A stretch of DNA of 64,000 bases from positions 434,001 to 498,000 of the forward strand of contig NZ_JBQKLQ010000001.1 in the NCBI RefSeq assembly GCF_052116145.1, written 5' to 3'. Positions 1-7,464 of this stretch are shown here, one piece after another (position 1 is the stretch's first letter; each line of letters opens with the position of its first letter). The notes under the pieces were generated by a model. The model was not told the origin of the DNA. It was given only the letters and a program-made list of their open reading frames with translations, and did no database searches. A program made the position numbers and the translations under genes. The DNA is from Fundicoccus sp052116145 (lineage in GTDB: Bacteria > Bacillota > Bacilli > Lactobacillales > Aerococcaceae).

Positions 1-543
1 AAAGAATAGCTGCAACTCTTCTTTATCATAAAATTTACCGGTATCATTATTTAATACTAGTTTTTTAGGCATCTTGATGATCCGCATCGGATTTTCCTTA
101 ATCAACTTCAGCAGGATGGCATGGTCAAATATTTGTTGAGTCACAATTTTCATAAGACTAGCGCTTTCATATTTCTTTGCCCAAGCACTCACCACATCGC
201 GGCACATCACAGCGTCGATTTTATCGATGTAAAAATCACCAAAAATCGGAAGGATATGGATTCTTGCACGATTTAAAGTGTGATTGAATGAAGAAATTTT
301 AACATGCTCCTTATACTCCTCAATCCACGAATCATAGACATCTTTAAACTTATACTTTCCCTCATTTAGCTTTTCTTCTTCTAAGCTTGCTAAAAGTCTG
401 CTTTCCGCTATTCTAGCTTCCTTATAAGTTTCAAAACCTCGTCTAGTAGTACGTTTTTGTTTTCCAGTTGCTGGGTCTGTTCCTAGGTAGGCAACAAACA
501 TATAGGCAGTAATGCCATTCTTTTTAGTATATTTTTTTATCAT
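1..543 (-). CDS. int: phage tyrosine integrase, N-terminal part (runs off window)
   Basis: Site-specific recombinase that would integrate and excise the prophage. The first 181 codons are visible, starting MIKKYTKKNGITAYMFVAYL. Residues 1-55 look like the AP2-type arm-binding domain (KRTTRRGFETYKEA). Residues 60-160 look like the SAM-like core-binding domain found in Tn916/lactococcal-phage type integrases. The catalytic R-H-R-H-Y domain lies outside the window, so activity cannot be judged. I chose ATG 541-543 because AAAGGA sits 8 nt upstream. An in-frame ATG at 589-591 would add 16 residues, but its AGGAGG is only about 2 nt away. The gene reads outward at the left edge of the prophage, the usual position for int. 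Confidence 0.9.
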   Translation of the reverse strand, partial: MIKKYTKKNGITAYMFVAYLGTDPATGKQKRTTRRGFETYKEARIAESRLLASLEEEKLNEGKYKFKDVYDSWIEEYKEHVKISSFNHTLNRARIHILPIFGDFYIDKIDAVMCRDVVSAWAKKYESASLMKIVTQQIFDHAILLKLIKENPMRIIKMPKKLVLNNDTGKFYDKEELQLFF

Positions 544-600
544 TTTTATTGTCCTTTCTTTGCCCGCCAGCGTGAAAGGGTGAATTGGCATCACCTCCTT

Positions 601-690
601 AGTTTGTTATAATAGGGTATAGCAAATACCGCTATTAAAGCGTTGTTTGTTCGTTGTTCCACACTTTCGCTTTGGCCGGGGAGAGTGTGG
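601..690. other. non-coding stretch with inverted repeats upstream of int
   Basis: No gene is visible between the integrase start and 731. Three inverted repeats are present: GGTAT/ATACC around 616-630, CGCT/AGCG around 631-643, and a 10-bp imperfect stem CCACACTTTC (659-668) with GAGAGTGTGG (681-690). None is followed by a T run, so they do not look like terminators. Operators or recombinase/excisionase-binding structures are possible, but this is inference only. Confidence 0.4.
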
Positions 691-695
691 AATTC

Positions 696-724
696 TTTAC
701 TTTATACAAGTTTAGTTGTATAAT
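696..724 (+). promoter_or_regulatory. sigma-A-type promoter for the small RNA at 731
   Basis: The -35 element is TTTACT (696-701), the spacer is 17 nt, and the -10 element is TATAAT (719-724). Initiation about 7 nt downstream would begin the transcript at about 731, exactly where the 5' arm of the RNA's closing stem begins. Confidence 0.65.
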
Positions 725-730
725 ATACAT

Positions 731-820
731 AAGATAACTTGAGAAGGACTAGCTCTGGGTTCCCGAATGGGAGTAGGCGAAAGCTTAGAATTCCTATGAC
801 CCTGGGGTTATCTTTTTTTG
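731..820 (+). ncRNA. candidate structured small RNA beside a HEPN gene
   Basis: This is a transcript of about 90 nt with its own promoter and an intrinsic terminator, and no credible ORF. AAGATAAC (731-738) can pair with GTTATCTT (807-814), and a T run follows. An inner stem pairs AGGACTAGCT (745-754) with AGCT/AG/TCCT across 782-795, with a bulge and a small internal loop. An apical hairpin pairs TCCC (761-764) with GGGA (769-772). GGGTT (757-761) could alternatively pair with GACCC (798-802), which would make a pseudoknot. This is more elaborate than a plain terminator. The RNA is convergent with the DUF3644/HEPN gene, and its terminator overlaps that gene's last codons. Guide RNA, antitoxin RNA or antisense regulator are all possible; function is unknown. 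Confidence 0.55.
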
Positions 821-1776
821 TTTTTTATATGCGTTATTACATCCGGGTTTTGTTGGATTATTCGAACAATTTCATTAACTAATTGTTGGGAATATCCCCT
901 TGAGTGACCAAAAGTGTAGACATAATTATCGTGCAATTTATAGAAATACATTATTTCTGTCAAGGTGTGTTCATTAAACATAGATTCCCCTTTACCAGAA
1001 ACATAGTTAAATTTAATATTCCTAGCATTAAGTTGTTTATTCACACCCGTTATTACATTCTTTCTAGTTAAGGAGTATTTATCCTTAGGATCTATTTCTG
1101 TTTTTATGACACGAACGTTTTCATCTGAATTATTATCGATTGCATAAATAATATCGGCCTTATCTTTATTTTTTGTACTAAAAAACTCAATTCGTAGAGG
1201 TATAAACAAATCATTAGAACTATTTGTTCTTTTTACCTCTTCTAGATGTTCTTTCCTAGATAGATATTTTTTTGCAGTTTCTAAAGAATATTTCGCTGTT
1301 ATCTCCTCATCACTCAAAACATTAATATCAATTGAAAGAGTTAAAAAGTTTTGTGGAATATAATCAGTTATTTCAATTCCGTGGAATCGTTTGATTTGCT
1401 CACCAAAGCTCAAGATATTAGATTGAAAAAAAGGTGCGTAAAGAATCTCGTCATCTTCGGTAATATAATGAGTTGCTGTATTTCTAAGTTTATTAATTTC
1501 TTCTATGTTTATCCTTAAAGGCTGCTTTACATCAGTATAAACCTTGCTGATGGCATCAGTTAGAGAAATCGTACGCTCTTTGTCATTAGAAAAGTATATT
1601 GAACTCTCGCCATCTCTATTAATTAGATGGGCTTTTAACATCAACTCCCAAGCGTTACATATAAAAAATGCAAAACCCTCAATTCTATATTTAATTGTTG
1701 GTTTATTATGAAGTTCTAAACTCATAATAAACGCTTCTATACTTTTATTTACTAGCCGTTCTGAAACGTTTTCCAT
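808..1776 (-). CDS. DUF3644 family protein with HEPN-type Rx4H motif
   Basis: A 322-aa protein resembling the DUF3644 family (VNKSIEAFIMSLELHNKPT, then EGFAFFICNAWELMLKAHLI), which is often carried beside integrases of prophages and integrative elements. Residues R98-N-T-A-T-H103 form an Rx4H motif preceded by a helical segment. This is the signature of HEPN domains, many of which are metal-independent RNases in abortive-infection and toxin systems. The start is ATG 1774-1776, because GGAGG lies 7 nt upstream; in-frame starts further upstream lack an RBS. The gene sits in the lysogenic cargo position between int and the repressor and is flanked by two plus-strand small transcription units. 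RNase activity and a defence role are inferred, not shown. Confidence 0.75.
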   Translation of the reverse strand: MENVSERLVNKSIEAFIMSLELHNKPTIKYRIEGFAFFICNAWELMLKAHLINRDGESSIYFSNDKERTISLTDAISKVYTDVKQPLRINIEEINKLRNTATHYITEDDEILYAPFFQSNILSFGEQIKRFHGIEITDYIPQNFLTLSIDINVLSDEEITAKYSLETAKKYLSRKEHLEEVKRTNSSNDLFIPLRIEFFSTKNKDKADIIYAIDNNSDENVRVIKTEIDPKDKYSLTRKNVITGVNKQLNARNIKFNYVSGKGESMFNEHTLTEIMYFYKLHDNYVYTFGHSRGYSQQLVNEIVRIIQQNPDVITHIKNKKR

Positions 1777-1793
1777 GTACTTCCTCCATCCTA

Positions 1794-1878
1794 TGTTATA
1801 ATAGTATAAAGGCATTTTTATATGTCTTTGTCCGTCCCACTCCTCACCGTCCAAAGTAGGGGAGTGGGGCTTTTTTTA
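1794..1878 (+). ncRNA. candidate second short antisense RNA with terminator
   Basis: An extended -10 element TGTTATAAT (1794-1802) could start a transcript near 1809. It would end at a strong terminator, CCCACTCC paired with GGAGTGGG (about 1836-1869), followed by seven T. The roughly 70-nt transcript would be antisense to the leader of the DUF3644 gene, and its T run abuts the stop codon of the gene upstream. No clear -35 element is visible. The terminator is solid; the promoter is moderate. Confidence 0.4.
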
Positions 1879-2430
1879 AATTTCGCTTGTCATGATATCT
1901 AATGTGGCTAGTGTTTCCCTTGCGGATTCTAATTGAGCTTTATACTCCTTAGATTGTTTTTTCATTTTCTTATCAATAAATGAAATCTTATAATATCCCT
2001 TGTTTTTACCACCAATTGTTAAAGCAATATGCATATCAGTAACGATGTCCTTGCTCTTCCGTTTCCCTGTAACTCCTCCCATGATCATACCAGCAGGTCC
2101 CATAATTACATTACCAGCAACCGCTCTACCAATTGATAATCCGCCTGATGTAATTGATTGTCCATCCTCGTTTAGTTCATACTTTATTAAATCCTTGTAA
2201 CTAAATATCTTATAATTATTTCCCTTAATTTTAAATAACTGGTTGTTTTCATCCATAATAATGTCACCTGCGGAACGAGTGCGTTTAAAGGTAGTGCGAA
2301 CTGGCGTATTGGGGGCGGATGTGGCGGACGACTGTCTGGACGGTTCATAGGATTCGTGTGCCGGTTTATTACGTACATAAAGCTTGTAAAGGACATAGAC
2401 TGCAATAACAATAAGTATTAATTCACTCAT
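1876..2430 (-). CDS. small membrane-anchored prophage protein, unknown function
   Basis: A 184-aa protein. Residues 1-15 (MSELILIVIAVYVLY) form one N-terminal membrane helix followed by a basic stop (KLYVRNK), so it is probably anchored with the bulk in the cytoplasm. A serine/proline-rich linker follows, then a beta-rich region. Around residues 95-120 there is a glycine-rich hydrophobic stretch (SIGRAVAGNVIMGPAGMIMG) resembling a glycine zipper. The RBS GAGGT is 8 nt before ATG 2428-2430. I do not recognise the family. Its position among lysogenic genes and its membrane anchor recall superinfection-exclusion proteins of dairy phages, but that is analogy only. Confidence 0.6.
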   Translation of the reverse strand: MSELILIVIAVYVLYKLYVRNKPAHESYEPSRQSSATSAPNTPVRTTFKRTRSAGDIIMDENNQLFKIKGNNYKIFSYKDLIKYELNEDGQSITSGGLSIGRAVAGNVIMGPAGMIMGGVTGKRKSKDIVTDMHIALTIGGKNKGYYKISFIDKKMKKQSKEYKAQLESARETLATLDIMTSEI

Positions 2431-2479
2431 TTATAAATACCTCAGCTTTCTTATTTAAGTTTCAGGGGTGGGATTTTTG

Positions 2480-4231
2480 TTATGAAGCTACAGTATCAAT
2501 CGTTTGTTTCTCCAGTGCTATTGTTTGTTTATATTCTAAAGCTAAAATTGTTTCGTTGAACTCTGCGGTAGGGTCTAATTCTTCAACGAGTGCTTCTAAT
2601 TCGATAAGTGAAGTTCTAAAAAACTCTTTTCTAAAATTAACTTTGTTAACCCTTGATTCATTAAGTTTTTGATGAAGCTCATATTCCAAACCAACCGCGT
2701 CTTCGCTGAAAACAAATGCATGGACATCAAATCTGAAGGGCACAGAGGCGCTCCCTAATTCATCTACTCGATCTTGTGGTTCAAGTCTTCTTGTCATACC
2801 TATTTTAAAAACCTCATTTCCAAACGAACCAACATTAGAAATAATGTACACATAGCCAGCTTTACCATTGGCTAAAGTAGCAATGCTTTCTTTCCTTTCT
2901 TCAATACTATTCATTTGTTGTTCAAGTTCCATTATACGGCTTTTTAATTGATTGAGCTTAGTTTCATCTTTTTCGTTAATTAACATTTCGTTTGTTCTGT
3001 CTAGTTCGGTTTTAAATTTAGCTTCTTCACGATCAAGTTTCACTTGTTCCTCTTTTAAAATCTTACGCTCTGCAGCTTCTTGCTTCATCTGTTCTCTTAA
3101 CAAACGTTGCTCTTCCTTTTCTTGTTCTCTTTTTGAGTAATATCGATACTCTATGTTCACGAGTTCTTTATAATATTCTTGCATGGTTGATAAGAATCGG
3201 GTGACGGTTGATAATATCGATTGATTACCTTTACTGCTGATAAGTAAGTATTTTTCAATCAACTGATTAACTTTGGCCAGAGACTCATCCAGTGTTTCGT
3301 AAGATAAGTTGACGAGAATTAATTGAATTTCGGATTGCAACCCAATAACCATTAAGTTATACATTGATTTTATCGTTTTTGTTTGATATCTATTTAAAAA
3401 TTTTTCTAATGTTTTTTCAATTTCCTTCTTAGTCGCAGTTGAGAGACTTCTAAGAGTTCTAGAATGGTCTGAATGTAAGTACAGTGTACTAACGGTTTTT
3501 AAGAGTTCATTATCTGACAACGTTTTGATTGTGCCTAGCGTCACATCATATACGTCCTCGAATTTAGAAGAATATACATCTTTGTAACTGACACTTATAG
3601 ACCCAATGTTTTCTTGTATATATTTAAGACCGAGCGCTTCCGACCGGAACTTTCTAGCTTGTCGAATATATTTTTTCACTTCTTTTTCGAGCTGTTCCAA
3701 CTCATCGCTGTTATTACTAATACTTTCTCGCTGAACTTCAATCCTTTCGTTCAAAAAGCTGAGTTCTTCTGTAGCATCATGCAGTACTAATTCTCGACGA
3801 TTCTCAATTTCCTGCTCATCTGAGGTCAGCTTGACCTCTTTTTTATTCAATTCTTTTTCTTTTTCAGCAAGTTTTTTTATCAGAGTTTTATTTGCCTTTT
3901 CTGCTTCGGTTTCAGCAACGCTAACTATCTCGCTAGCTTTAAGATTAGCTTCAGTCATTGCATCATCTTTTATCTTTGTAATAATAGCATTTTTTTGACT
4001 GATTTCTTCATCTAGATTTTCAATAGTGTTTAGCTTATCTAAATCAGTTTTTATCATTTTATAAAATTTATTTTGTTTTGATATTAAGAACAACCCCAAT
4101 ATAAAAGGAATTATAAAAAACCAAAAAGCAAAACACAAAGCAATAATCGGTGTCGAAAACCACCAAGTTTTCTTTGTAAAAATCACATTACCACTCCTTG
4201 AATTTAAATTTTTGCATTGTGAAATGTCCAT
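2480..4231 (-). CDS. DUF4041 / GIY-YIG coiled-coil protein
   Basis: A 583-aa prophage cargo protein. Residues about 22-50 are strongly hydrophobic (WWFSTPIIALCFAFWFFIIP), suggesting a membrane segment. A long charged coiled coil follows (about 60-200), then a DUF4041-like region (about 200-370), a second coiled coil (about 375-450), and a C-terminal GIY-YIG domain of the T5orf172/MUG113 type, starting GYVYIISNVGSFGNEVFKIG, with R and E residues downstream. GIY-YIG domains are nuclease folds. The combination with DUF4041 is common in prophages of Gram-positives, with no settled role. The start codon abuts the stop of the ImmA-like gene, so the two are co-transcribed. Phage exclusion is a guess from context. 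Confidence 0.75.
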   Translation of the reverse strand: MDISQCKNLNSRSGNVIFTKKTWWFSTPIIALCFAFWFFIIPFILGLFLISKQNKFYKMIKTDLDKLNTIENLDEEISQKNAIITKIKDDAMTEANLKASEIVSVAETEAEKANKTLIKKLAEKEKELNKKEVKLTSDEQEIENRRELVLHDATEELSFLNERIEVQRESISNNSDELEQLEKEVKKYIRQARKFRSEALGLKYIQENIGSISVSYKDVYSSKFEDVYDVTLGTIKTLSDNELLKTVSTLYLHSDHSRTLRSLSTATKKEIEKTLEKFLNRYQTKTIKSMYNLMVIGLQSEIQLILVNLSYETLDESLAKVNQLIEKYLLISSKGNQSILSTVTRFLSTMQEYYKELVNIEYRYYSKREQEKEEQRLLREQMKQEAAERKILKEEQVKLDREEAKFKTELDRTNEMLINEKDETKLNQLKSRIMELEQQMNSIEERKESIATLANGKAGYVYIISNVGSFGNEVFKIGMTRRLEPQDRVDELGSASVPFRFDVHAFVFSEDAVGLEYELHQKLNESRVNKVNFRKEFFRTSLIELEALVEELDPTAEFNETILALEYKQTIALEKQTIDTVAS

Positions 4232-4663
4232 TTACTGAATAAGCAGATTGGATGAGTATTTACTTATATGTAACCTTCCAATACGATATATATTTATGGC
4301 TTCCTCTACGATATCATCTGGAACACCGAATTCTTCAGCCAGTTCGTACCGATGGATACTTTCACCAGTATTGATCAGCTCTTTCAATTGATCATAGGGG
4401 ATCAGCTTACGATAACTACATTTTCTACCCAACGATTCATACTTCCTATTCAAAACAATTGATTGGTCGATAATATCACCTTCAATAGTTTCATAATGTC
4501 CAATCTCTTCCGCTAAATTTGAGTAAAGGCGATCAAACGGTTCGTTAGCGTTTACATAAATGTTGTTATTACTTATCAAACCTCCCAGCCCATCGGGCAT
4601 ATCTTTCTTAAAATAAAAGCTTAAATTTCCATACTCTTCTATTAAAGCTTCTATACGAATCAA
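4232..4663 (-). CDS. immA: ImmA/IrrE-type metallopeptidase
   Basis: A 143-aa zinc peptidase-like protein. In characterised systems this family cleaves the neighbouring phage or ICE repressor to trigger induction. The active-site helix is LAEEIGHYETI (about residues 50-60). The first position of the canonical HExxH is Glu here, giving ExxGH, a variant I associate with lactobacillary prophages. The C-terminal part (LAEEFGVPDDIVEEAINIY) resembles the helix-turn-helix-like tail of these proteins. It lies directly downstream of the repressor, the usual arrangement. Because that repressor is frameshifted, ImmA may have no intact target here. Confidence 0.8.
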   Translation of the reverse strand: MIRIEALIEEYGNLSFYFKKDMPDGLGGLISNNNIYVNANEPFDRLYSNLAEEIGHYETIEGDIIDQSIVLNRKYESLGRKCSYRKLIPYDQLKELINTGESIHRYELAEEFGVPDDIVEEAINIYRIGRLHISKYSSNLLIQ

Positions 4664-4671
4664 AACGACAC

Positions 4672-5003
4672 CTACTTATTTTGACTCTTGATAAAGTCTA
4701 TGTATTTTAGAATATCATCCATCTGATCTTCAGTAACGTCGTCGTCGATATGAGCGGCGAGTAATTCGGATTTGTAGCCTCTCTTATCGCTTTTTTTAGT
4801 TGGTGGAAATAAGTCATTAATACTTATTTCGAAAGCTTTTGCTAATTTAAATAGCATGTCTTGCTCGGGCTCATTAGTACCAGACTCATAAAAAGATATA
4901 GTATTATGGGCCATCCCAACCTTTCACCTAAATCTTTTTGAGTCATTTTCCTTTCAGAACGATACTGCTTTATTTTTGATGCTACGTATTTACTAACGTC
5001 CAC
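4672..5003 (-). pseudogene. CI-like XRE repressor, frameshifted
   Basis: The N-terminal part reads from GTG 5001-5003 as VDVSKYVASKIKQYRSERKM, then TQKDLGERLG. The frame breaks near 4914-4920, and the other frame continues MAHNTISFYESGTNEPEQDM and on to the end. The join falls inside the helix-turn-helix, and one missing base at the CCC run explains it. Either the prophage has lost its repressor or this is a sequencing error. The 80-aa C-terminal ORF from ATG 4912-4914 lacks the first two helices and should not bind DNA. The gene is divergent from cro and upstream of immA. Confidence 0.75.
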
Positions 5004-5093
5004 AATACACTCACTCTCTTTGAATTATTGTAACTTCATTATATAGGAAATATTTTCTAATCAAGACATATTTTTCATGCTTTATCAAATAAA

Positions 5094-5125
5094 TTGTTGA
5101 CTCTACAATTAACCTCATGTAATAC
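5094..5125 (+). promoter_or_regulatory. putative early promoter of the cro operon
   Basis: TTGACT (5097-5102) is followed after 17 nt by TAATAC (5120-5125), or TTGTTG (5094-5099) after 18 nt by TGTAAT (5118-5123). It lies in the repressor/cro divergent region. No clear operator dyads are visible. Confidence 0.45.
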
Positions 5126-5148
5126 GAAGTCATGAAAGGAGGTATTTA

Positions 5149-5370
5149 ATGCAACTAAATTTGAAACGAGAACGCTTAATGCGAGTGGAAACGCAGGAAG
5201 ACATTGCGAAACTTATTAATGTAGATGTTAGAACTTATAACAGCAAGGAAAACGGGGTGTTTCAGTTTAAACAGAATGACATGTTTGCAATTGCACGCCA
5301 CTTCTATAAATACATAGTAGATATTTTCTTAACAACAAACTTCATGATTCATAAAGTCAGGCGGATTTAA
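5149..5370 (+). CDS. Cro-like XRE transcriptional regulator
   Basis: A 73-aa DNA-binding protein. ETQEDIAKLINVDVRTYNSK (residues about 14-33) is the helix-turn-helix; VFQFKQNDMFAIARHFYKYI follows as the stabilising helices. An AAAGGAGG RBS lies 6 nt before ATG 5149. It is the first rightward gene opposite the broken repressor, the normal place for Cro or a related early regulator. It is one of the few intact genes of the early region. Confidence 0.75.
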   Translation: MQLNLKRERLMRVETQEDIAKLINVDVRTYNSKENGVFQFKQNDMFAIARHFYKYIVDIFLTTNFMIHKVRRI

Positions 5371-5557
5371 AATAAAAAAAATAAAAACGTAGAAAGGATG
5401 AACAAAATGAGTAGATATACAAAAATAATTGAAGTTTTGAAGCAATTGGTATAAGTCATTCAACTGAACTACTGAATGTAGTTTTGTAGGAGGTTGAAGA
5501 CAGTTTCGAAAAAGATATGGCTAAGATTAAAGACTTAAAAGATGAAGAACTAAGTAA
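5371..5557 (+). pseudogene. remnants of small early phage ORFs
   Basis: ATG 5407 with a good RBS (GAAAGGATGAAC) opens an ORF that stops after about 14 codons. Further fragments (DMAKIKDLKDEELSK near 5514-5558) read in other frames. This looks like one or two early phage genes broken by stops and deletions; no function can be assigned. Confidence 0.45.
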
Positions 5558-5894
5558 ATGTCCGTCAAAGGGAAGCCAATATTTTATGAACCAGACGATC
5601 TAAAACAAGCGCGCAGCATGTTGAAGAGTCATTTAGCTGCTCACGTACCAAATAAGAAATATGAAGGACCATTACAGTGTACAGTAAAGTGGTTCTTCCA
5701 TAACGATAAGAAAACAGATGGTGAATGGAGACACACAAAGCCAGACACGCACAATCTGAATAAGCTGCTGTTCAATGTCATGTCAGATTTAGGTTACTGG
5801 GTAGATGATGCACGTGTGGTGAGTGAGCATATCCAAAAGTTTTAGGTGAATGGTTCGCCACCAGAAATATTCATTAGAATCGAGAAGTTAACAT
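5558..5894 (+). pseudogene. rusA: RusA-like Holliday junction resolvase, degraded
   Basis: Recognisable RusA fold sequence: KGKPIFYEPDDLKQARSMLK, then WRHTKPDTHNLNKLLFNVMS and DLGYWVDDARVVSEHIQKF. Three lesions are visible. The N-terminal part of the domain is missing. The second Asp of the metal-binding PDxDN motif is His (PDTHN). An in-frame TAG at about 5843 splits off the usual C-terminal segment, which continues as VNGSPPEIFIRIEKL. RusA enzymes resolve branched DNA during phage replication. This copy should be inactive. Confidence 0.75.
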
Positions 5895-6105
5895 GAAATG
5901 GGCAAGAATTAAAGTAGGCTATGACGCTTTTTATAATGAACGTTTGAAGAATCAACATGAAATCCAGTCTAAATTTGAATCATTGGATGAATTTAAAACA
6001 GGATTTCTAAAACGTTTTGGAAATATATGGATGACGAATAAAGCTGAAAAAGAACGTAAAAATACTAAGAAGATTACCTATAATGCAAGAAATATCCTCG
6101 AGTGA
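5893..6105 (+). CDS. small phage early protein, unknown
   Basis: A 70-aa, basic, probably helical protein (MKWARIKVGYDAFYNERLKN). Its start overlaps the stop of the RusA remnant by 4 nt (ATGA), a typical phage operon junction. I do not recognise a family. It may be intact or a truncated remnant, given the decay around it. Confidence 0.45.
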   Translation: MKWARIKVGYDAFYNERLKNQHEIQSKFESLDEFKTGFLKRFGNIWMTNKAEKERKNTKKITYNARNILE

Positions 6106-6713
6106 GAGGACGCAATTAATGCGCAGCCCAGATAAGAGTAGCAGTGAGAATTGAGGATCAGGCATGAATCAGTTCTACGCAGACTTACCCAATTGGGTTA
6201 GAAGCATTGATGAGAAAAGTCGCTAATTTACAAATGAAGATTGGTGGATTTATATCATGGCGTCAGTGAAGGAAATGCAATGACGGTACCCGAACGAACT
6301 ATATAAGAACGTCATAGCAGTACATGTAAATTATTTAAGGAATCAGAATCCGGATGGATTACTTTTTTAGGACTTGAACCGATGAAATTAAGATTTGATA
6401 CTTGCTTAATGACCGATACTTGGAAGATTAAAACACAAACTCTTAAACGGAGTCCCAGATATCGTAGTACGACAGCCAGACGATTTATACAGTTACCAAG
6501 ACATGCTACATATAGTCCGGACTGCTCATTACATCGAACGCTCGCAATATGGGTGGAGTGTCCAATTTACAAAAGGTGGACAAAACAAAGAAGTATTCCT
6601 GCGCGGTCGTCACATCGATAAGACGAATGAAACGACTAGCGCAAAACAGTCGATATTTAAATGGCTGGAGTTTTTATACGATACGGAAATTACATTGTTT
6701 TAAGAGGGAATAG
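6106..6713 (+). pseudogene. decayed phage early genes
   Basis: Reading-frame fragments are scattered here. FYADLPNWVRSIDEKSR stops in frame and is followed by TNEDWWIYIMASVKEMQ, another stop and NELYKNVIAVHVNYLRNQNP (about 6163-6365). A fragment at about 6540-6703 ends WLEFLYDTEITLF. Several stops and shifts separate pieces that were probably two or three replication-region genes. No intact coding sequence is supported, and families are not recognised. Confidence 0.5.
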
Positions 6714-6741
6714 CAAAAAAAGCAAGTGCGTGAACACTTGC
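6714..6741 (-). terminator. intrinsic terminator of the zinc-ribbon gene
   Basis: Read on the minus strand, GCAAGTG (6735-6741) pairs with CACTTGC (6722-6728) and is followed by an uninterrupted T run (A run 6714-6721 on plus). Confidence 0.8.
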
Positions 6742-6754
6742 CTATAAAAGAAAA

Positions 6755-6895
6755 CTATTTTGTGAACTCTGTTTCATCACAACTTGGGCATGGTGGAAGC
6801 GTGTCGGTATGGTCGTCAAGAACAACGCGTTGTCCACATTTATCACATACATATACGCTTTTACCTGGCTTTTCACCTGTTGTATGTTTACTCAT
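6755..6895 (-). CDS. small zinc-ribbon protein
   Basis: A 46-aa protein starting MSKHTTGEKPGKSVYVCDKC, with two CxxC knuckles (CDKC at about 17-20 and CPSC near residues 37-40) that should bind one zinc. The RBS GAGGTG is 5 nt before ATG 6893-6895, and a good terminator lies downstream. It is oriented against the surrounding phage early genes and, unlike them, is intact. Small zinc ribbons of this kind occur in Firmicutes with no defined role. Intactness and opposite orientation suggest an independently expressed cargo gene. Confidence 0.7.
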   Translation of the reverse strand: MSKHTTGEKPGKSVYVCDKCGQRVVLDDHTDTLPPCPSCDETEFTK

Positions 6896-6933
6896 TTTGT
6901 CACCTCGTTTCTAAAAATGAAAGGAATCATGAT

Positions 6934-7118
6934 ATGAAAATAACAATCAAAAACATTACCCTAACCACTATCGGACTATTAATGGGATGAGCAAGTAAAA
7001 AATTTAAACATTACCAAACTCATTATGAAGAAGATGGTATTGAAAAAATCGAGTCTTGGATTCAAGTGGATCTATTTGATAAGTGTTATTGCTTCTCAAA
7101 TAAAATCCATAAATTTAA
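6934..7118 (+). pseudogene. decayed small phage ORF
   Basis: An ORF beginning MKITIKNITLTTIGLLMG stops at 6990, where TGA has replaced a sense codon. The same frame then continues ASKKFKHYQTHYEEDGIEKI and further. The N-terminal hydrophobic stretch could have been a signal or membrane segment. It runs head-on into the YjzC-like gene on the other strand. Confidence 0.4.
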
Positions 7119-7280
7119 TTACTTTTTCCAGCCTCTACCAGGCTTTTGAGTAGGTGGTAATCTGTCACCTTTTCCTATATTGACGGTTTTACCATTCTTT
7201 AGCTTTTCGCCATTCACGCCAGTTTCGTGATACTTTCCGGCTGGTTTGTTGTCAGTACCAGGTTTTATGTGATCTGCCAT
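7119..7280 (-). CDS. YjzC-like small protein
   Basis: A 53-aa hydrophilic protein (MADHIKPGTDNKPAGKYHET ... LPPTQKPGRGWKK) resembling the YjzC family of Bacillus: basic N-terminus, G-x-Y motif, and C-terminal LPPT/W signature. Its function is unknown. GAGGTAAAAT places an RBS 6-7 nt before ATG 7278-7280. It has the same minus orientation as the zinc-ribbon gene 220 bp away and is likewise intact inside decayed DNA, which suggests recent cargo or selection. Confidence 0.65.
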   Translation of the reverse strand: MADHIKPGTDNKPAGKYHETGVNGEKLKNGKTVNIGKGDRLPPTQKPGRGWKK

Positions 7281-7464
7281 ATATTTTACCTCGCTTTATT
7301 ATGTATTTTGTTAACAATAACCGATTTTACGAACTTGCCACACCTGCAAACTCGATGATTTCGTGAGATTAATCATTAATATATTCAGTATAAACTATAA
7401 TAGTTTGAAACGCAACATGTTGTGTCGTTTTTAAAATTAACACACAGAATATTGTGGTTAGATA

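Noticed and set aside
541..591. Integrase start at ATG 589-591 with AAGGAGG upstream.
   Set aside because: The gap between the purine stretch and this ATG is only about 2 nt, too short. ATG 541-543 has AAAGGA at 8 nt and gives the usual N-terminus.
2000..2200. 66-codon plus-strand ORF with a hydrophobic sequence.
   Set aside because: It is the antisense shadow of the minus-strand membrane protein gene and has no RBS.
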